A stretch of DNA of 64,000 nt from Gnetum montanum (lineage: Eukaryota; Streptophyta; Gnetopsida; Gnetales; Gnetaceae): contig MNCI01011957.1 of assembly GCA_015680685.1 (NCBI GenBank), positions 363,971-427,970 of the forward strand, in the 5' to 3' direction. The position numbers and the translations under genes are program-made. Positions 46,225-57,770 of the stretch are shown in pieces (positions within the stretch are counted from its first letter, which is position 1; every line of letters starts with the position of its first letter). Below the pieces are notes generated by a model that made no database searches, was not told where the DNA came from, and saw only the letters and a program-made list of their open reading frames with translations.

Positions 46225-48824
46225 TCACTTAGGAGGCGACGACTGGTTATTTTGGCCAGAGGTCTGCCCCTGCATGAGAGGAGCAGGCCGTGGTTCTGGT
46301 GCCCTGATAATGAAGGGCGCTCTGGGCGTGGGCGCGGACGGAGCCGCGGCTTGAGTACTGTCGCGTGACTGAGGACGTACCTGGGAAGGTGCCCGTATGA
46401 TGAAAGGTGACCGTGAGACCCCACCGGCTGCTGCTGAAGTAGTTGGCCCCCTTGGTGAGCTGGCGGGGATGCGCAAAACAAAAGGCTGTTTTGATGGTCC
46501 TTTACGCTCACCGTTCGTACTCACTATAGTGATTGTATAGGGATCATAGTTTTGCGTTCAATGGGTTCTAATTTTAGATGACCTTCGTCGATCATGCGTT
46601 GAATGTCATCTTTCAACGCCCAGCAGTAATCCGTGTCGTGACCACACATCTGGTGGTAGTCACAGAAACGGTCCAGCCTGAAAGATCTCGGAACTGCTGG
46701 TTCGTTAGGCAGGGCTAAAGAAGGGTCCTTCAGCAGTTCACAGTGACGTCTGTGACACTTCAGAGCTTCCTCGGACACTTTCTTAGGTTGAATGTGTCCT
46801 GCCACTAATAGTTTTTTCAGCAATTCGGAATGTTTCACGGGTAGAGCCGCATATTTTGAACGATCTTTACGCTCAAAATTTGGCTTTGGCTGGGGGGCCT
46901 TTTCAGGGGCAGATGTGGCTTGGCTGGTGCCGACACCGGCCGTGGCCTCGGGCGACGCTGTTGTGGGCGCCTTCTTATTCTTGTTCTTCGCGCTTTTAGT
47001 CAGCACGGCTACTGTCGTTGTCGCTACTTTACCTTTGTCTTTGGCTTTGTTGTGTGCGTTTTTGTAAGCGACATATGCCGGATCTTTGCTGGCCTCCGCA
47101 GCGTCTTGGATGCTTCGGACCTGGGCGAAGGCCTGGTGTAGATTACCAGGGGAAAGATAATACAGCTTAGACTTAATAAAGTCGTTGACTGCTCCCTTGA
47201 ATATAGCCAGTAGATGGGAGTTTGCGATCGGGTCGCGGATCTCATTCAAGGTAGCATTCCAACGCTGTATAAACTTTTGGACTGGCTCGAGCGGGTCTTG
47301 TTTCACCCCCATAAGCTGTTCCAACGTGACTTCCAGTTTCAGGTTGTATTTGAAACAGGTCACAAATTGAGTCAGCAGCTCTTTCAAGGTTGAAGTGGAA
47401 GAGCGTGGGAGAGCTCTATACCAGTCTAAAGCCTTCCCTGTTAAAAACATCGCGAAGACTCGGATTAAAGTGTGCGGCCACTATTGTAACAACAAAGATT
47501 CAGACCTGAAGGTGGCTAGATGTGTGTTAGGATCTCCCTCTCCATTATACTTGGTAAAATGAGGGAGGGACATCTCTGGTGGCAACGATAGCACGGGGAC
47601 CACTGGATTGATCGGATCATCCTGGTAGAAGTCCATGATCTGAATGGTATCAGACCCAATGGTCTTGAAGCGTCGAACCTCCTCGGTAAGCGTCTGGATA
47701 AGCTGGAAGGCTTGGTCCAGACCTGTTGGCGGAGGTTCTTGTGCAGCAGGCATAGGAGGCTGGACTGGGCGGGCAGCTCTAGGAAGCTGGAAGGAAGGAA
47801 GTGGTTGGCTAACCGCTGGTGGAGCAGGGATTCCTGCAGGCTGGGGGACCTGCAAAGACCACCATCCACTGGTCTGAGACGAGAGGTTAACTCCTGCCTG
47901 CTGTGCAGGATAATGGTATGTATATTGAGGAAACACCTACGAAAATTGTGCCGCAGGTGTAACCGAAGGCTGTGCATCGTACACTGCAGACGGGTGGTGT
48001 TGTGCAGCAAGGTTGATCCACTGACTTGTTGCAGGGTATTGAACAAAGGTTTGCTGGGGTACGGTTACGGTATTTTGCTGAGTTGGTGGGGGCGGGAACA
48101 TTTGCGCTGGGCGAGTTGTCGATACAGTGTGAGCTTGTACCTGAGGGATGAAATGGGGTGCGGTGGTCGCCGGGACCACCGCCGGAATGCTGATTACGTG
48201 TTGTGACGGAACCACCCCCGTGTTATGGTGCGGTAGTTGTGTTTGCAACCCAAACGGCTGGGCGTTGGCCTCCGAAAGGACAGGGATTTGCGTCTGCGTG
48301 GTCACGGCTGAGTCCAGAGAAGCTGCATCTCCGTTGTAAGGGAATAGCAGATTTACGTACATATGGGGCGTCAGAGTATGGAACGAATGTTCAGACAGAG
48401 CCGTGAATTCGTCCTCTGCCTCTTCCCCATGCTGGGGCTCCACCACAGGTTGTGAAGTCTGGCCTTTGGCCATGACCAACTATGTGATAAGCTCGTGTTG
48501 GTGTTCGGTCAAGGGAATTATGTCATAGGCTGTTGGCTTAAAATCATAACCCCCTAGATGGAGCACCTCAAAGTTTCGCTTCGCCTCCAGCTCGGCTCGG
48601 CTGAGAGCCAGCCTCACTTGGATCTTAATGCATATGAAGTTATATTCTTCAGGGGCTATAACCGTGAAGATAGGCTCTTTTCCCTGAAGCCTCAATGAAC
48701 GGCGCAATGGTCCCTGGGCTCCTGTAGCGCCAGGAGCTGGTCCTGTGGCCGCCATAGGATTCACAGGCGCGACATCCAGATCGGTAGTGACCATGGCGGT
48801 TGTGTTTGAGTAAAAGGAGTCCAT
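46225..48824 (-). pseudogene. Tat gag
   Basis: I take the ATG at 48,824 (MDSFYSNTTAMVTTDLD). A Pro/Gln-rich N-terminal half follows, then the retrotransposon gag core with HLATFRSESLL, FLTGKALDWYRALPRSSTST and PLEPVQKFIQRWNATLNEI (47,560-47,230), and a Tat-type zinc motif CDYHQMCGHDTDYCWALK near 46,670-46,620. The C-terminal part carries a repeated PF(V/I)(L/I)RxP motif (46,480-46,290). In-frame TAGs at 48,480, 47,937 and 47,481, a TAG plus frame change at 46,524 and a TGA at 46,225 break it. Each stop is one C-to-T step from Gln or Arg. Confidence 0.8.
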
Positions 48825-49063
48825 TGATCGATGAAGGTAAGGATAACCGGTAATCGGATCTAAAAGAAAATGGCTGGCCACAAAAAGGCTTTCTACCCTG
48901 AAGGATTTCAAAGAAATTGTCCTTGCGACCGATCTATACCACACGATTGACCATAGACTTCCCTAGAGGTATTACGTCTATGGTTTAGGGTATGGATCAC
49001 TACCAGGGCTACCCGAAATATTTCGATCGGAGCCTGAAAGCCCTCCTTCTAGCGCCAGAAAAC
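48825..49063 (-). other. Tat 5' leader with primer-binding site
   Basis: On the minus strand the LTR end ...GATGTACA is followed by GTTTTC and TGGCGCTAGAAGGAGGG (49,057-49,041), a TGGCGC-type primer-binding site as used by plant Tat/Gypsy elements. I cannot assign the tRNA with certainty. A leader of about 220 bases precedes the gag ATG. Confidence 0.55.
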
Positions 49064-49650
49064 TGTACATCGACAGCTGGAAATACCGACCGAGATTCCG
49101 TGTATACAGTTTTAACCACGGATCCGCGCGAGGGCTATGCTGGAAAAAGCGAATCCGCGGCGCCCTGAACGGTCTTGTCGATCAGACAAGGACTTACAGG
49201 TCAGTAAAACAATAAAGATTACAGATCTGTGCGTGTTACGATTTGATACGAGGGATCGTGAAATGGGAGGAAAACGATGTGGATGGATCGCTACGCTGAT
49301 AACGTCAAACACGCCGAAGAGACGCTGACCAAGAGAGAAACGCGTGATTTTCAAAGATCTATGTTTCGATTTTTGAAAGAATGTATGATTTGATTTGTCT
49401 CATTACAACGGGAGAGACCCCCAATAACTTGGTACAAAATGAGCACAAAACAACAAGGAAACTGTCCAGACAGAAGTTTGATCTACCTCGTAGGCCAAAG
49501 CTGGGATGCAAGGATGGTCAAGCTCTGAGGTCTGCCGATCAATTGTTTCTGACTGGTAGAGTCTGCAAACTAGGTGAGACAATCTCACAATCCGTGATCT
49601 GCTTCTTTGCTTCGAGTAGTTTCCGCTCAGGGCAGCGATCGCTAATGGAA
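49064..49650 (-). repeat. Truncated 5' LTR of the Tat element
   Basis: 587 bp matching the outer third of the 3' LTR with few differences (for example GATCCGCGCGAGG versus GATCCACACGAGG). Similarity stops abruptly at 49,650 (CTAATGGAA|CATGG). About 1.1 kb, including the U3 start and hairpin repeats, is missing, so no target-site duplication can be read. Confidence 0.8.
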
Positions 49651-50590
49651 CATGGCTATTGACCACCATTAACTTTGATCAAGCTTGAAAATACAAGGAG
49701 TTTTTTAGTGAATTTGGAGTTAAATGGAAGTCTAAAAAGCAACGAACATGATGAAAATAGTAGAAGAGGATGTTGAAGCCTAGAAAATTGAGAAAATGGT
49801 TGGAGAATGAAATTTTATGAAGGTTTTAAGGAGCACAAAGCTTGATGTACAATGGAGCACATGAAAGATAGCATTGTAGTAATGTCTAAGGTAAGGGACT
49901 TAATTATCCAGACCAAGAGATATGCAAGTGGGCCCTCCCCATAACATGCACACATCCTTTTTTCTCTTGCATAACCTTAACTAAGGAGTGCATGGGCCCC
50001 ATAGTTAATTAATGGTTATGAAAAGTTAAGAACCAACAAAAAATAATCTATCTAAGAATTCCAACACATCAAACTAAGACATCGAGCATAACATGAAAAT
50101 AGATAGTGAGGTGAGTTATGGGTAGCATAGATGGATGACTGAGAAGGTGAGATGGAATCCCGAATTAAGGTCATAAGAAGTCCTTGGTGAATTTTGTGTT
50201 TAAAATGACTTGAGAAGATCCATCCTTAGTCCAGACCAAAACGAACCTCTTTTAGTGACTTCGCATCAACACTCTAAGACCAATCCACCCCTTCAAAACA
50301 CAAGAGTGCTCCTATAGAACAACCACCATTCCATAAAGAGAAGAGAAGAAAGCAAGGAGTGAGAGAAGGCCTTAGTTAGAGGGGATCTTCAAGCATGGGT
50401 AACATGTCCTTCTAGTTCCATAACTAATGCTTATAGCTTGTTTATTTTTCTAAGGGGTGTGCTTTGAATTCCCATTATGCTTCTTTTTTCCTTATCTTTT
50501 TGGATGGGAACCACACCATGTAAAGACTTTATTTGAATTCCTATTATTGGATGACATAGAATGGTATAGACGGTATTATTGTAAGACATA
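49651..50590 (-). mobile_element. Post-integrase spacer of element D
   Basis: AT-rich, non-coding. The inverted match of 50,380-50,440 to 380-440 ties it to the Athila-like spacer. It is interrupted at 49,650 by the Tat insertion; its continuation to accessory ORF D lies at 32,937-33,180. Confidence 0.5.
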
Positions 50591-51345
50591 AGTTAGGATC
50601 TAGATCACATGTTGTTGAGAGTATATAGAGCTTGGATTGAATTAGGAGCATTGGAAGTTTTCTACACACTATTTCATAAGGAGAGTAGCTAATAGGGAGT
50701 TTCCATGTTGAGAAGTAGCCCCAAAGGGCATCTTTGAGTTTTGTGCTCTAGTCTCTCCTATATTTGCTGATAGTTTTTGTTAGAATCTTGGTAATCTTCT
50801 TGCTAGCTACCTTTGCCTGACCATTGGCTTGGGGGTGATAGGGTGTTATTAATTTATGTTTGACCCCCAAGAATTACTTGAGTTTTTGAAAAGTGGCACT
50901 TGTAAAATGAGTTCCATTATCAGAAATCAATGCATGTGGCACCGCAAACTTGTTTACAACATTTTGTTGTACAAATCAAGCAGCAGTGGATGTTGTATAG
51001 TGGGTGACAGTTGCTACTTCTGCCCATCTAGTGTAGTAGTCAATTGCTATGATGATGTATGTCTTTCCATTGGATAGAGTTGTGATGAAACCCATGAAGT
51101 TAATGCCCCATATGTCAAAGGGATCCAGTGGTTGAATCCACTGTTGAGGATCCTTCATTCAAGAAATCATCTCATCATCTTATTGATAACATTTATAAGA
51201 TTGGACAAATTGGTGAATGTCCCTGAAGATTGTTGGCCAATAGTATCCTACCATTAGGATTTTTATGATCATGCATCTTCCTACATAGTGGCCTCTACAA
51301 GGGCCTTCATGAGCATCCTAGAAAATGCATAATTGGTCTACATCA
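50591..51345 (-). pseudogene. Integrase remnant of element D
   Basis: A zinc-finger segment HEGPCRGHYVGRC near 51,310-51,270, then DIWGINFMGFITTLSNGKTY and IIIAIDYYTRWAEVATV (51,115-51,015), ALISDNGTHFTSATF near 50,925 and PYHPQANGQAKVASKKI near 50,830-50,795, followed by a helical WSTKLKDALWGY block. Two of three catalytic residues are changed: first D to N (AAT at 51,099-51,101) and E to K (AAG at 50,811-50,813), both G-to-A on the coding strand. Several stops. Confidence 0.7.
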
Positions 51346-51399
51346 CAGACATACTAGTGAACCAAGCCATCGACGCACACCTTTTATAAAGGTGTCCAT

Positions 51400-52109
51400 T
51401 AATTTCCATGAAGTACTAAGCTCGATAAAGAAATTGTTATTCCTTCCTAAAGTCTAGATCTTGTGGCATCTCCTGAGTGAGAAGGTAAGTGAGGATGCTA
51501 TCATACCATTTTTTTTCTAAAGGCATTTGTTCATTTACTGCTCTAGTAAAAAGGAGTTCATCTGGAAATTGATTAAAGAGTGGGCTCTCCTCCTCTTTGT
51601 TATCCCATCTTAACTGAGAGAGATGGTCAGTGACCACATTCTTAGTCCCCTTTCAATATACCATTGTGAGATTGAATTCCTACATGATCATGAGCCACCA
51701 TATAATACAAGGGCTCACCATTGGCTTGTTCATTAGGAAGCCAATGGCACTATGATCTATGTGCATAAATACTTTATAACCAAGCACATAGTGCCTGAAC
51801 TTTTCGAGAGCATACACTACTACAATTAGTTCTTTCTTAGTTGTGGTGTAATTCAACTATGCATCCACAATGCTTCAGCTTGCACAGTGGATGTAATATG
51901 GACATTTCTTAACGTGTAATTCCTTGGATGATCCTTATCTTTTCTAGGTCTACGTCAATCCCTACCTAAGTAATTCTATGCCTTAGTACTATGCCTTCCT
52001 AAACCATTAAATGGTTTTTCTACCAATTGAGCCTAAGATTTATTTTAACACATCTTTTCAATACTTGCTCAAGGTGGCCTAAGGCTTGCTCAAATGTAGC
52101 CCCATAGGT
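51400..52109 (-). pseudogene. RT thumb and RNase H remnant of element D
   Basis: TYGATFEQALGHLEQVLKRC (52,100-52,045) after the RT catalytic region, LRLNW.KNHLMV, then broken RNase H frames to about 51,650. The post-RNase H block VTDHLSQLRWDNKEEES...FPDELL and KKWYDSILTYLLT (51,635-51,480) is typical of Athila-like and other Gypsy pols. Stops throughout. Confidence 0.65.
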
Positions 52110-52110
52110 N

Positions 52111-52386
52111 GCTAGAGGATTAGGCCAAAACAACATTCATGAGTTCCTGGGGGGCCTTTGCATATTGCAAGATGTTGTTTGGTCTATGTAATTCCCCTGC
52201 AACATTCCAACACATGATCCTTAGTATTTTTCAATAGCAAATTGGTAACAAGGTAGAAGTCTTTATAGATGACTTCTCTACCTATGGGGCTACATTTGAG
52301 CAAGCCTTAGGCCACCTTGAGCAAGTATTGAAAAGATGTGTTAAAATAAATCTTAGGCTCAATTGGTAGAAAAACCATTTAATGGT
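52111..52386 (+). other. N-bounded inverted block of RT sequence
   Basis: A 276-bp block between single Ns at 52,110 and 52,387. Read on the plus strand it gives GLCNSPATFQHMILSIFQ and VEVFIDDFSTYGATFEQALG, the RT palm with F-x-D-D, whereas everything around it is minus-strand pol. Its last about 100 bp are a perfect inverted copy of the bases ending at 52,109. Confidence 0.85.
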
Positions 52387-52387
52387 N

Positions 52388-52730
52388 GAAAATGATCTTT
52401 AAATGTTGCCATATTCAATAGCTTAAAGTCAATGCTAACTCGCCACTTACCACTTTTCTTTGATACAATTATGAGTGAGCTAACCCACTCACTATCCGCG
52501 ATGGGATAGATGAACCCTACCTTGAGGATTTGTTCTGTTTCCTCTTTGATAATCTATTTCAACTTGGGGTTCAGCTACCTCTACAGCTTTCTTCTTGGCT
52601 TTATTGCCAGGTCAGTGTAGATACACTACTCGCATATCCTTGGATCAATTTTAGTCAGCTCAGGATATGACTAGGAAAAGGTTGTTCCCCATTTGTTGAC
52701 CACCTTCAATAGCTTGTCTTTTTGTTCAAG
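52388..52730 (-). pseudogene. RT fingers remnant of element D
   Basis: On the minus strand ICEYSVYTDLAIKPRRKL, IIKEETEQILKVGFIYPIAD and SEWVSSLIIVSKKSGKWRVS (52,640-52,430), the conserved first part of Gypsy reverse transcriptase. Two or three stops. Confidence 0.75.
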
Positions 52731-53049
52731 AGCAAGATTTGCATTGATTAAGACTAACTTACCATTATTTAAAAATGCATACTCCATGTTGATTGGTAAA
52801 GTTTTTAACTCTAGGGGCTCTTGCTTGAAACTATCAAGAATTTCCAACTCTCCCCAAAAGGTATCATCATTTTTATCATCAGAGAGTTGGTGATGAACTT
52901 AGTCAAGTTCATTCATGCTCTCGACATAGGCATCTATTAGGCTCTCAGTGGGTTCCATGCATAATGTGCTACTATCAAAGTTAACTATTAGCCACTAGGT
53001 GCCCTCCTATTTTATGGCTACTGCGTATAGGTACCTTTAGATAATTATT

Positions 53050-53500
53050 TCATGTTCACACTAATTACATGCTTTGATGAATGTACTATTAATGGATCAT
53101 ATTTTCTTCATGCAATTGCACCCATTATCGCTATACGCGATGCATGGAACTAGCTTCTTCTCAAGTTTTCCAAATTCATTTTCCTTAGAGAGTTTCAAGG
53201 AGAGGTCCCTGATGCCCATTCATGCATCAATAGTGCTCAACCATGCATGTCCCATAATGATGGGGAAGTCACCTTTACAGTTTTCTACCTTGATCACTAG
53301 AAAATCAACAGGATAGAACCATCCACAAACTATGGTCATAATGTCCTCCATTAACCCCAAAGGGATAATGCTTGACTAGTCTACCAATTCCACATGGATA
53401 TTGCTCTTCTTGAGAAGTGGTAGGTTCTAGGCCTTGTACATGTTGTAGGAGATGAGATTGACACTGGAACCAAAATCAAGAATAGCCTTGCATGGCTCAT
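53050..53500 (-). pseudogene. Aspartic protease remnant of element D
   Basis: LDFGSSVNLISYNMYKA (active site D-F-G-S, near 53,485-53,435), then YPVDFLVIKVENCKGDFP and IIMGHAWLSTIDA near 53,310-53,225. It corresponds block by block to the protease at 5,541-6,077. It has a few stops. The 53,500-54,700 stretch upstream (minus sense) is gag-protease linker with no further motif. Confidence 0.65.
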
Positions 53501-54699
53501 GTCTCGTGATCTATAAGTAAATAAGAGGACTTCCTAGGTTAGATCTCTTAGTGGAAAAATTGCCAGCTTTGATCCAATCAGAAATAGCATGAGTTAACAT
53601 CACAATGCAAATATGAGGTGACGTTTGGTTTGAAGGGCTCTTGAATGTGTTTGATGCAGAGGATGAGGGTGCTGGAGATATAGGGTGACCAACCACATTA
53701 GGTTGTGAGGGTTTGGGAGGATTGTTGTGTCAAAAAATGGTCGTTTCTTGGATCGATTATCTGAACAACTGGGTTGGAAGGCCAGTTGTAAATTTGTAGC
53801 CCTTGTAGCATTTCATTGTTGTGACTATGAGGGAATTTTACCCTACATGGATGGAGCAGGCGGTAACTAGGTTGAGGGTATAGGGATGTATGTAGATGAA
53901 TGCAGAGGGTGGTATGGATATGGATGCTCCCCTCGAGTAGATGTTGAATGAGTTCAATGATACTCTAGAGGATAATAGTGATATTGGAATGAGGTGTGGC
54001 TTGTAGAGCTTCATGGAAAAATAGGTTTTTGAACATTGTATTTGTATTAATGCAATTACCTATAAGGGTTCTATTGTCTTAGTGGTAGCATTCCCCACAA
54101 TTGTGGTTGGTGCCACTATTGGTATTACTTGTACAATTGTGGCGGAACTACACTTGGATAGTAAGCTTGATGTTACTGGTGGAATTCCCTTGGATTGCCT
54201 TGATGATAAGGTAATTATCTAGGTGTTTGCCCCCTTACTAGTCTAGGATTCAGTGTGTACACCCCAGACTCTTGTAAGTGTAACACAATAGGGCAACATC
54301 CATTTGGATGTTCATATTGACAAATGTCACATCCAACATCATCATCAAAGTTTATCTCCACAACTTCTTTTACTATAGCAACTTTGCCCTTACCTCTTTG
54401 ATAGGCATGTTCAACTTCTTTCTACCTCCTGCGGTTGTGATCACTATTTTGCTCTTTATATTCTTTAGCAATATTCATAATAGTTTGGAATTTTTCATCC
54501 AAAGAGTTCCATAACTTATCAACCTTTGTTGAAATATTGGAAACAGATTTTTGGATGGGCAAGGTTTTCCTATTCACCACTTTGTTAAGTGGTGACTCCT
54601 CCTTGTCATAGAATCGAACCTCCCTTTTCTTGATGGAAGGGTCCCTATTATATTTTTCTACACTTTGCCTTTTTCACAACTCTCCTTTTTTTACTACCT

Positions 54700-55570
54700 T
54701 TTTTATCAGTCTTTGTATTTGATGGGCTCTTAGTTTGGATAATCTCCCTTAGGCATAAACCCCAATAGTTCTTCTGGTTTTTTGTCTAAGCCCATCTATG
54801 ATGTGGTGGAGTTATTCCCTCTAAGAATAACCATGGCCAATGCATTGATGTATGAGAGAATAATATCTACCCATGGCAACATCCAAGGGTTCATGTGTTT
54901 CCTATTTCTAGCATTGGATTTTCCTTCTCAAATTGGACACTATAGAGTATGTTTGGTATTTATCATTGAATAACTCAAGCATTGTACTCCATCGGCATAT
55001 TGATTCCAGCTCCAAGGACCAGTACCAACTTTTTGCCTCTTTGATGAGTGTCCTAGGGCATAACTTCAATTTTTGCTAGTCATTCTCTATGTTTTGTAAG
55101 GTGCAGACATAGTGAAAGGCTTGTAGATGGTTTTGTGGATCAGAGTTACATCCTCCCTCAAATCTTGGAATATTTTTCATGTCTAAGAACTTGATCTAAC
55201 TATCTTTCACATGCCTAGTTGGTATCTTGATTGCCTTTGCAATGTTATGCTTCAAGTTGCCAGTAAAGGCTCATCATCAACATTATTTTATTGTCATTGA
55301 TGATGTCCTCTATTACCCCTTCAATTATTGTGGACATGGTAGCCAGTATTATTGTTTTGCTACTCACCTCCATCATGATTAATTTTTTTGCAATGTTTTT
55401 CAAAATTAGAAGAAGAGGAAGAAGAAGATGCATATGAAGAGGACAAGGAGAGAGGAGGACTGCCACCACCATGGTATCTGCCAACTCCCCTTTGGTTGTC
55501 ATGGCCACATTTGTTAGGTCACTTATCATCTTGATGCTTTTTTGAGCCCCTTCCTTGACTACCATCTTTT
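54700..55570 (-). pseudogene. gag remnant of element D
   Basis: PRFEGGCNSDPQNHLQAFHY and VCTLQNIENDWQKLKLCPRT near 55,170-55,050 match the copy B gag core at 3,905-4,020. A Ser-rich N-terminal stretch precedes it (about 55,480-55,390). Frame breaks are frequent. Confidence 0.6.
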
Positions 55571-56189
55571 CCTGAACTTGCTTTGTTGATAGTGGAATGT
55601 AGATTCAGGTTTACACCCCCATCATCAGTATCAAGGGGTGGAGAATTTTCATGTTAAGAGCCTCTAGAGAAAGAGCACTCATTATTTTCTTAGTTCAATA
55701 GGAATAAGGGATTGGTGAACTGTTTCCCCTTTGCAAACTCATGTTGCTTCTCATGGTATTGATCTCTTCAACATTTTGTTTTAGTGGGATGGTAGTCTTG
55801 GTAGTCATAATCAAGCACAATGTACTCCTCTTGAAGATCATAAATGCCTAACTTCATAAGAGTTTGAAGCAGCATCATGGGCACATATCGACTGGGAAGC
55901 ATTACAATGTTGCCTTCCATATTATGCCATTGTAGTTGTTCATCCTAGTGCAGGATGAAGGTGAAATTAGGCACATACTCATCTAGATGAGTATATACCA
56001 CTTTGCACTATTGTGGAATTGGTGTTTTAACATCTTCATGCCTATGAGAAGAAGAGATTTTGCAAACAAATAAAATATCAGTGTGCTTTTGTAATTATAT
56101 AAATTGAGAATGATGTTGACCTTGAGGTTTGTCCAATGATATTAATAATGTTTACTCATCCTAGATAGCGCATGTTTCAACAAAAAGAG

Positions 56190-56208
56190 TCCCTAGCAAC
56201 AGTGCTAA
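56190..56208 (-). other. Primer-binding site of element D
   Basis: Minus strand TTAGCACTGTTGCTAGGGA directly after the LTR5 end CTCATCA. It resembles a tRNA-Asp-type site and the decayed site behind LTR1. Confidence 0.55.
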
Positions 56209-56830
56209 TGATGAGCAGCGAGGTACCCCTACACCAAACCATATGAATCACAAACTGTTCACGTGCGATCCCATCAAATTTCGTAGACTCTATAGTTTCC
56301 AATGCACTAGTTCTCTAGGAAGTGAATTGGATGTTGAGAACATTTGTTGTCTTTGCAACTACACTTGTGGAGCTCAAGGGTATGGTTTAAGTGTAATTTA
56401 GGTACATGATTTTTATCATTTTGTGTTTTATGGTTTTGGTACTTAAAATAAATAGGGTAAGGAATGAAGTAATTTAATGTCTACTTTAATCTAATTACCT
56501 AACCATCATGTAACTAGTCCTAACATAAACATCCAATCCCACTTGCTGTACACATCTTGAACACATATAACATTGTTGGATTACTAAGCGTTAAGTGTTG
56601 TTGGGATTACCAAATGTCATACGCATGCTCGAAGCGGGCGTACTTATGTGTTTACTTAATTGCTATTTAGCTTATCTCACTAAATTACTTAATTAGGTTA
56701 ATTATTGAGGAATGTTAAATAAATAACTAAAACCATTAAATGCCTGAATAAAATATTTAAGCTATCTAGAATGTTGCAAGGTTTATCAAGAAGCTCATCT
56801 AGAGTTTTCTCATTCTTTTTGTAGGGAATC
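56209..56830 (-). repeat. LTR5, 5' LTR of element D (end truncated or diverged)
   Basis: On the plus strand it starts TGATGAGCAGCGAGGTACCC like LTR4. It contains GGGATTACCAAATG and GCATGCTCGAAGCGGGCGTAC (split: GCATGCTCGAAG, CGGGCGTAC) near 56,600-56,645 and GCAAGGTTTATCAAGAAGC near 56,775, matching LTR4 at 26,390-26,575. Similarity fades near 56,830, before the palindrome/TATA part. Confidence 0.65.
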
Positions 56831-57112
56831 CTTTAGTGAGAAGTAAAAACCCATGAGGGTGCTTCTGAATAAGGGCAAGGCCTCATCCTTTTCTTACCAT
56901 AGAGAGGAGATTTTTCAAGATTGGTTGTAAAGATGAAAACATGAAAAGGCATCCTCAAAACCTTTGGGTTTTTTCTTTAGACTCTCTCTTTGATGATCTA
57001 ATGTACTTTGATTTTTTTTTAATATTATTTTTCATTTTTTTGGGGTTCCATACCCCCCTTGTTTTTTCTTACTAATAATAAATTTTTTTCAAGCACTTTT
57101 TCAAAATATTAA
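56831..57112. other. AT-rich, no gene seen
   Basis: T-rich low-complexity sequence between LTR5 and the LINE-like repeat. Confidence 0.4.
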
Positions 57113-57770
57113 TTGTGAAATGAAATGAAGTTTTATTATGTTCAAATAGCCATAGGATCTATTGGGTAGATATTACATTTTTATGAAAAATAAAGATATA
57201 CTTTACAAATTGACTAAGCACCAATGGGAACATCAAAAACAAATCATATAGGTTTTTTTTTTCTTTTCATAGTGTTATAACACTATCTCAAATGGATAAT
57301 CACAATACAAGAAAGAAACATACATACTTGATCTTTAAGGTTTCTTGATTTGCTCAACATACAAATGCTTTTTTCTTAAGGGAGTTGAATCCATCTTCTA
57401 CTTTCAATTTTAAGATGATGAGAACTTAAGCAAAGCTTGCTGATAGCATTTCAATATGTAATTAGGATAGCACCTAAGAGATAGTGAGCTTCTATGTCTA
57501 GTTTATTAGATCTAATGCAATGTAAATAAAATTATCTATTGCCTTCGACATTAAACCACATCTTTGTTAAAACCTTCTACTTGACAAGTTGGTGAATATG
57601 TTTAGGATTTTGCAACATGTCCTCATAATAGATATTTCATTTTCTCAACCATTTCATCCCTTGAAAATACCAACCATGGTCTTACAAATCCTCAATAACT
57701 ACTTTAGAGAATTTGTCTTGCTTTGAGATATGCAAGCTATGATAAATTTTAGTGACATAATAACATTGAG
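57113..57770 (-). mobile_element. LINE zinc-binding-region remnant, copy 2
   Basis: Same orientation as, and clearly similar to, 30,289-30,960 (GAAATGAAATGAAG, CATAGGATCTATTGG, ACAAGAAAGAAACA in the same order). It is more decayed; the Cys/His pattern is not complete here. Confidence 0.5.

Larger units (their letters stand above)
33180..49650 (-). mobile_element. Tat-lineage Ty3/Gypsy retrotransposon, nested
   Basis: On the minus strand the order is truncated 5' LTR (49,650-49,064), PBS, gag, protease, an opposite-strand multi-exon gene, RT, RNase H, archaeal-type RNase H, integrase, 3' UTR with repeats, polypurine tract, 3' LTR (34,897-33,191). The second RNase H and the repeat-bearing 3' UTR are hallmarks of the Tat clade (Ogre, Retand, Grande). 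The roughly 585 bp shared by the two LTRs is very similar, so the copy is much younger than the Athila-like host. GC content is visibly higher than in the flanks. It splits element D between integrase and accessory ORF. Confidence 0.85.

Noticed and set aside
45918-46511. 197-codon minus-strand frame over the gag C-terminus
   Set aside because: It is out of frame with the gag and protease blocks, which carry recognisable motifs; composition only.
52010-52388. MITE or miRNA-like hairpin from the perfect inverted repeat
   Set aside because: The arms encode reverse transcriptase and end at single Ns; misassembly is the simpler explanation.
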